Assembly: GCA_036278735.1 (NCBI GenBank)
Contig: DASUKM010000047.1
Coordinates: 62,001 to 126,000 of the forward strand
DNA: 64,000 bases
Direction of reading: 5' to 3'
Source of the DNA: DASUKM01 sp036278735
Lineage (GTDB): Bacteria; Acidobacteriota; Vicinamibacteria; Vicinamibacterales; 2-12-FULL-66-21
The position numbers and the translations under genes were made by a program. Positions 62,913-64,000 of this stretch are shown one piece after another; position 1 is the stretch's first letter, and the number at the start of each line of letters is the position of its first letter. Under the pieces are notes generated by a model. That model did no database searches, was not told the origin of the DNA, and worked only from the letters and a program-made list of their open reading frames with translations.

Positions 62913-63368
62913 ATGACCGATACCGAGATCGTGACCGGGTCCGAGGAGGAGACGTCAGCGGCGGGGGCGCGGCTGGGCCGGCGCTTGCGCCCCGGGGACG
63001 TCGTGCTGCTGTACGGGGATCTCGGGGCCGGGAAAACGGCCTTCGTGCGGGGCATGGCCGCGGGGCTGGGGGCGAATCCGGAGGAAGTGTCGAGCCCGAC
63101 GTTCACCCTCGTCCAGGAGTACCGCGGGGAGACGACGCTGTATCACGTCGACCTCTATCGGCTCGAGCCGGCCGAAGTCGACGATCTCGGCCTCGAAGAC
63201 CTCGTCTGCGGCGACGGCGTCGTGGCGATCGAATGGGCCGAGCGATGGCGCGGCCGGCCGGACGATGCGCTGGAAGTGACGCTCGAAGAAGTGGGGGACG
63301 AGCAGCGGCGCATCCGGACGCGCCAGCCCGCCTTCACTCCACCCGATAGTTCGGCGCCTCCTTCGTGA
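62913..63368 (+). CDS. tsaE: tRNA threonylcarbamoyladenosine ATPase TsaE
   Basis: TsaE supports formation of t6A37 in tRNA with TsaB and TsaD. The 151-residue protein has Walker A GDLGAGKTAF (residues 35-44) and SSPTFTLVQEYRGETTLYHVDLYRLE, the YjeE/TsaE signature. Its last ~11 codons overlap convergently with guaB. Confidence 0.93.
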   Translation: MTDTEIVTGSEEETSAAGARLGRRLRPGDVVLLYGDLGAGKTAFVRGMAAGLGANPEEVSSPTFTLVQEYRGETTLYHVDLYRLEPAEVDDLGLEDLVCGDGVVAIEWAERWRGRPDDALEVTLEEVGDEQRRIRTRQPAFTPPDSSAPPS

Positions 63369-64000
63369 TGATGACGTCGTGCACGTGCCCCTCGCGCAGC
63401 CCCGCGGGGCTGACGCGCACGAGCCGCGCCTCGCGCTGCAGCGCCGGGATATCGGCGGCCCCGGTATACCCCATGCCCGCGCGCAGGCCGCCGACGAGCT
63501 GATGGATCATCGCGGCCACGCTGCCCTTGTGCGCCACGCGCCCCTCGATGCCTTCCGGCACCAGCTTCTCGGCGGCTTCGGGGTTGGCGTCGAGGTCGAA
63601 CTCGTCCTGGAAATACCTGTCGCGGCTGCCGCGGCGCATCGCGCCGAGCGAGCCCATGCCGCGGTACTCCTTGAAGCTGCGGCCCTGGTACAGAATCATC
63701 TCGCCCGGGCTCTCGTCGGTGCCGGCGAACAGGCTGCCGATCATCACGGCGCTGGCCCCCACGGCCATCGCCTTCGTGATGTCCCCTGAGTAGCGGATCC
63801 CACCGTCGGCGATCACCGGGACGCCATGGCGCGCCGCGACGCGCGCGCAGTCGGCCACGGCGGTGATCATCGGGACGCCGATCCCCGCGACGACGCGCGT
63901 CGTGCAGATCGACCCCGCGCCGATCCCGACCTTCACGGCGTCGACGCCGAGGTCGATGAGCGCGTCGGCTGCTTCCGCGGTCGCGATGTTGCCCGCGATC
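63334..64000 (-). CDS. guaB: IMP dehydrogenase GuaB, C-terminal part (5' end outside window)
   Basis: GuaB oxidises IMP to XMP in guanine nucleotide synthesis. The visible ~221 codons contain AGNIATAEAADALIDLGVDA, the catalytic loop KVGIGAGSICTTRVVAG with active-site Cys, IADGGIRYSGDITKAMAVGA, the flap YRGMGSLGAM and GYTGAADIPALQ. The frame is open through base 64000, so the start is beyond the window. Confidence 0.95.
   Translation of the reverse strand, partial: IAGNIATAEAADALIDLGVDAVKVGIGAGSICTTRVVAGIGVPMITAVADCARVAARHGVPVIADGGIRYSGDITKAMAVGASAVMIGSLFAGTDESPGEMILYQGRSFKEYRGMGSLGAMRRGSRDRYFQDEFDLDANPEAAEKLVPEGIEGRVAHKGSVAAMIHQLVGGLRAGMGYTGAADIPALQREARLVRVSPAGLREGHVHDVIITKEAPNYRVE

Overview
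The window is GC-rich chromosomal DNA of a free-living Gram-negative-type bacterium. The best fit is Acidobacteriota, probably class Vicinamibacteria. This is an inference from gene content: large ABC permeases of the acidobacterial duplicated-permease (ADOP) type beside a PadR regulator, two very large secreted BNR/sortilin-like repeat proteins, many dispersed short palindromes and simple repeats, and tightly packed genes joined by 4-base stop/start overlaps. I saw no tRNA, rRNA, prophage, CRISPR array or complete insertion sequence. One structural RNA, RNase P RNA, is clear.

Layout. 1-9534 is a cell-envelope glycan region: membrane glycosyltransferase-like proteins, a YbhN-type flippase-like protein, two GT4 glycosyltransferases, a methyltransferase, an NAD-dependent epimerase and a hexapeptide acyltransferase. 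9566-23346 holds housekeeping genes (ttcA, a glpD-like oxidoreductase, dapF, radC, larC, metG) with a first sortilin-like giant and a few hypotheticals. 23347-29748 is accessory: a graveyard of ADOP and larC fragments, a VapBC-like toxin-antitoxin pair, two tandem ADOP permeases (one with a large in-frame internal deletion) and their PadR regulator. 29985-37297 is housekeeping again: tatD, a polyprenyl diphosphate synthase, ligA, an HtrA-type protease coupled to an NtrC-type regulator, and rnpB. 37417-43674 holds a radical SAM protein, an aminotransferase, a sugar epimerase and a large membrane protein, probably a second glycan set. 43715-47413 holds the second sortilin-like protein and a SnoaL-like protein.

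47505-47925 is a long 9-base-periodic repeat array. It is followed by a ComEA-like protein, a pseudopilin, a PilZ protein and the most interesting segment, 49715-55415. There, a sigma-54-type regulator lacking a recognisable GAFTGA loop precedes a 68-residue secreted peptide with two CX6C motifs. The peptide gene is followed by a perfect 13-bp hairpin, then by a translationally coupled lipoprotein, ABC permease, compact ABC ATPase and large secreted beta-sandwich protein. I read this as a candidate uncharacterised peptide/export/envelope system. 55760-63368 is the glycine cleavage operon (gcvT, gcvH, gcvP), a class IV aminotransferase, a bifunctional NAD(P)HX repair enzyme and tsaE. The window ends inside guaB on the minus strand.

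A recurrent theme is repeat DNA recruited into genes. Palindromes supply the last codons and stops of ttcA, gcvP, dapF and metG and the first codons of the gene after ttcA. Simple repeats encode a linker in MetG, a loop in a membrane protein and the N-terminus of a permease.
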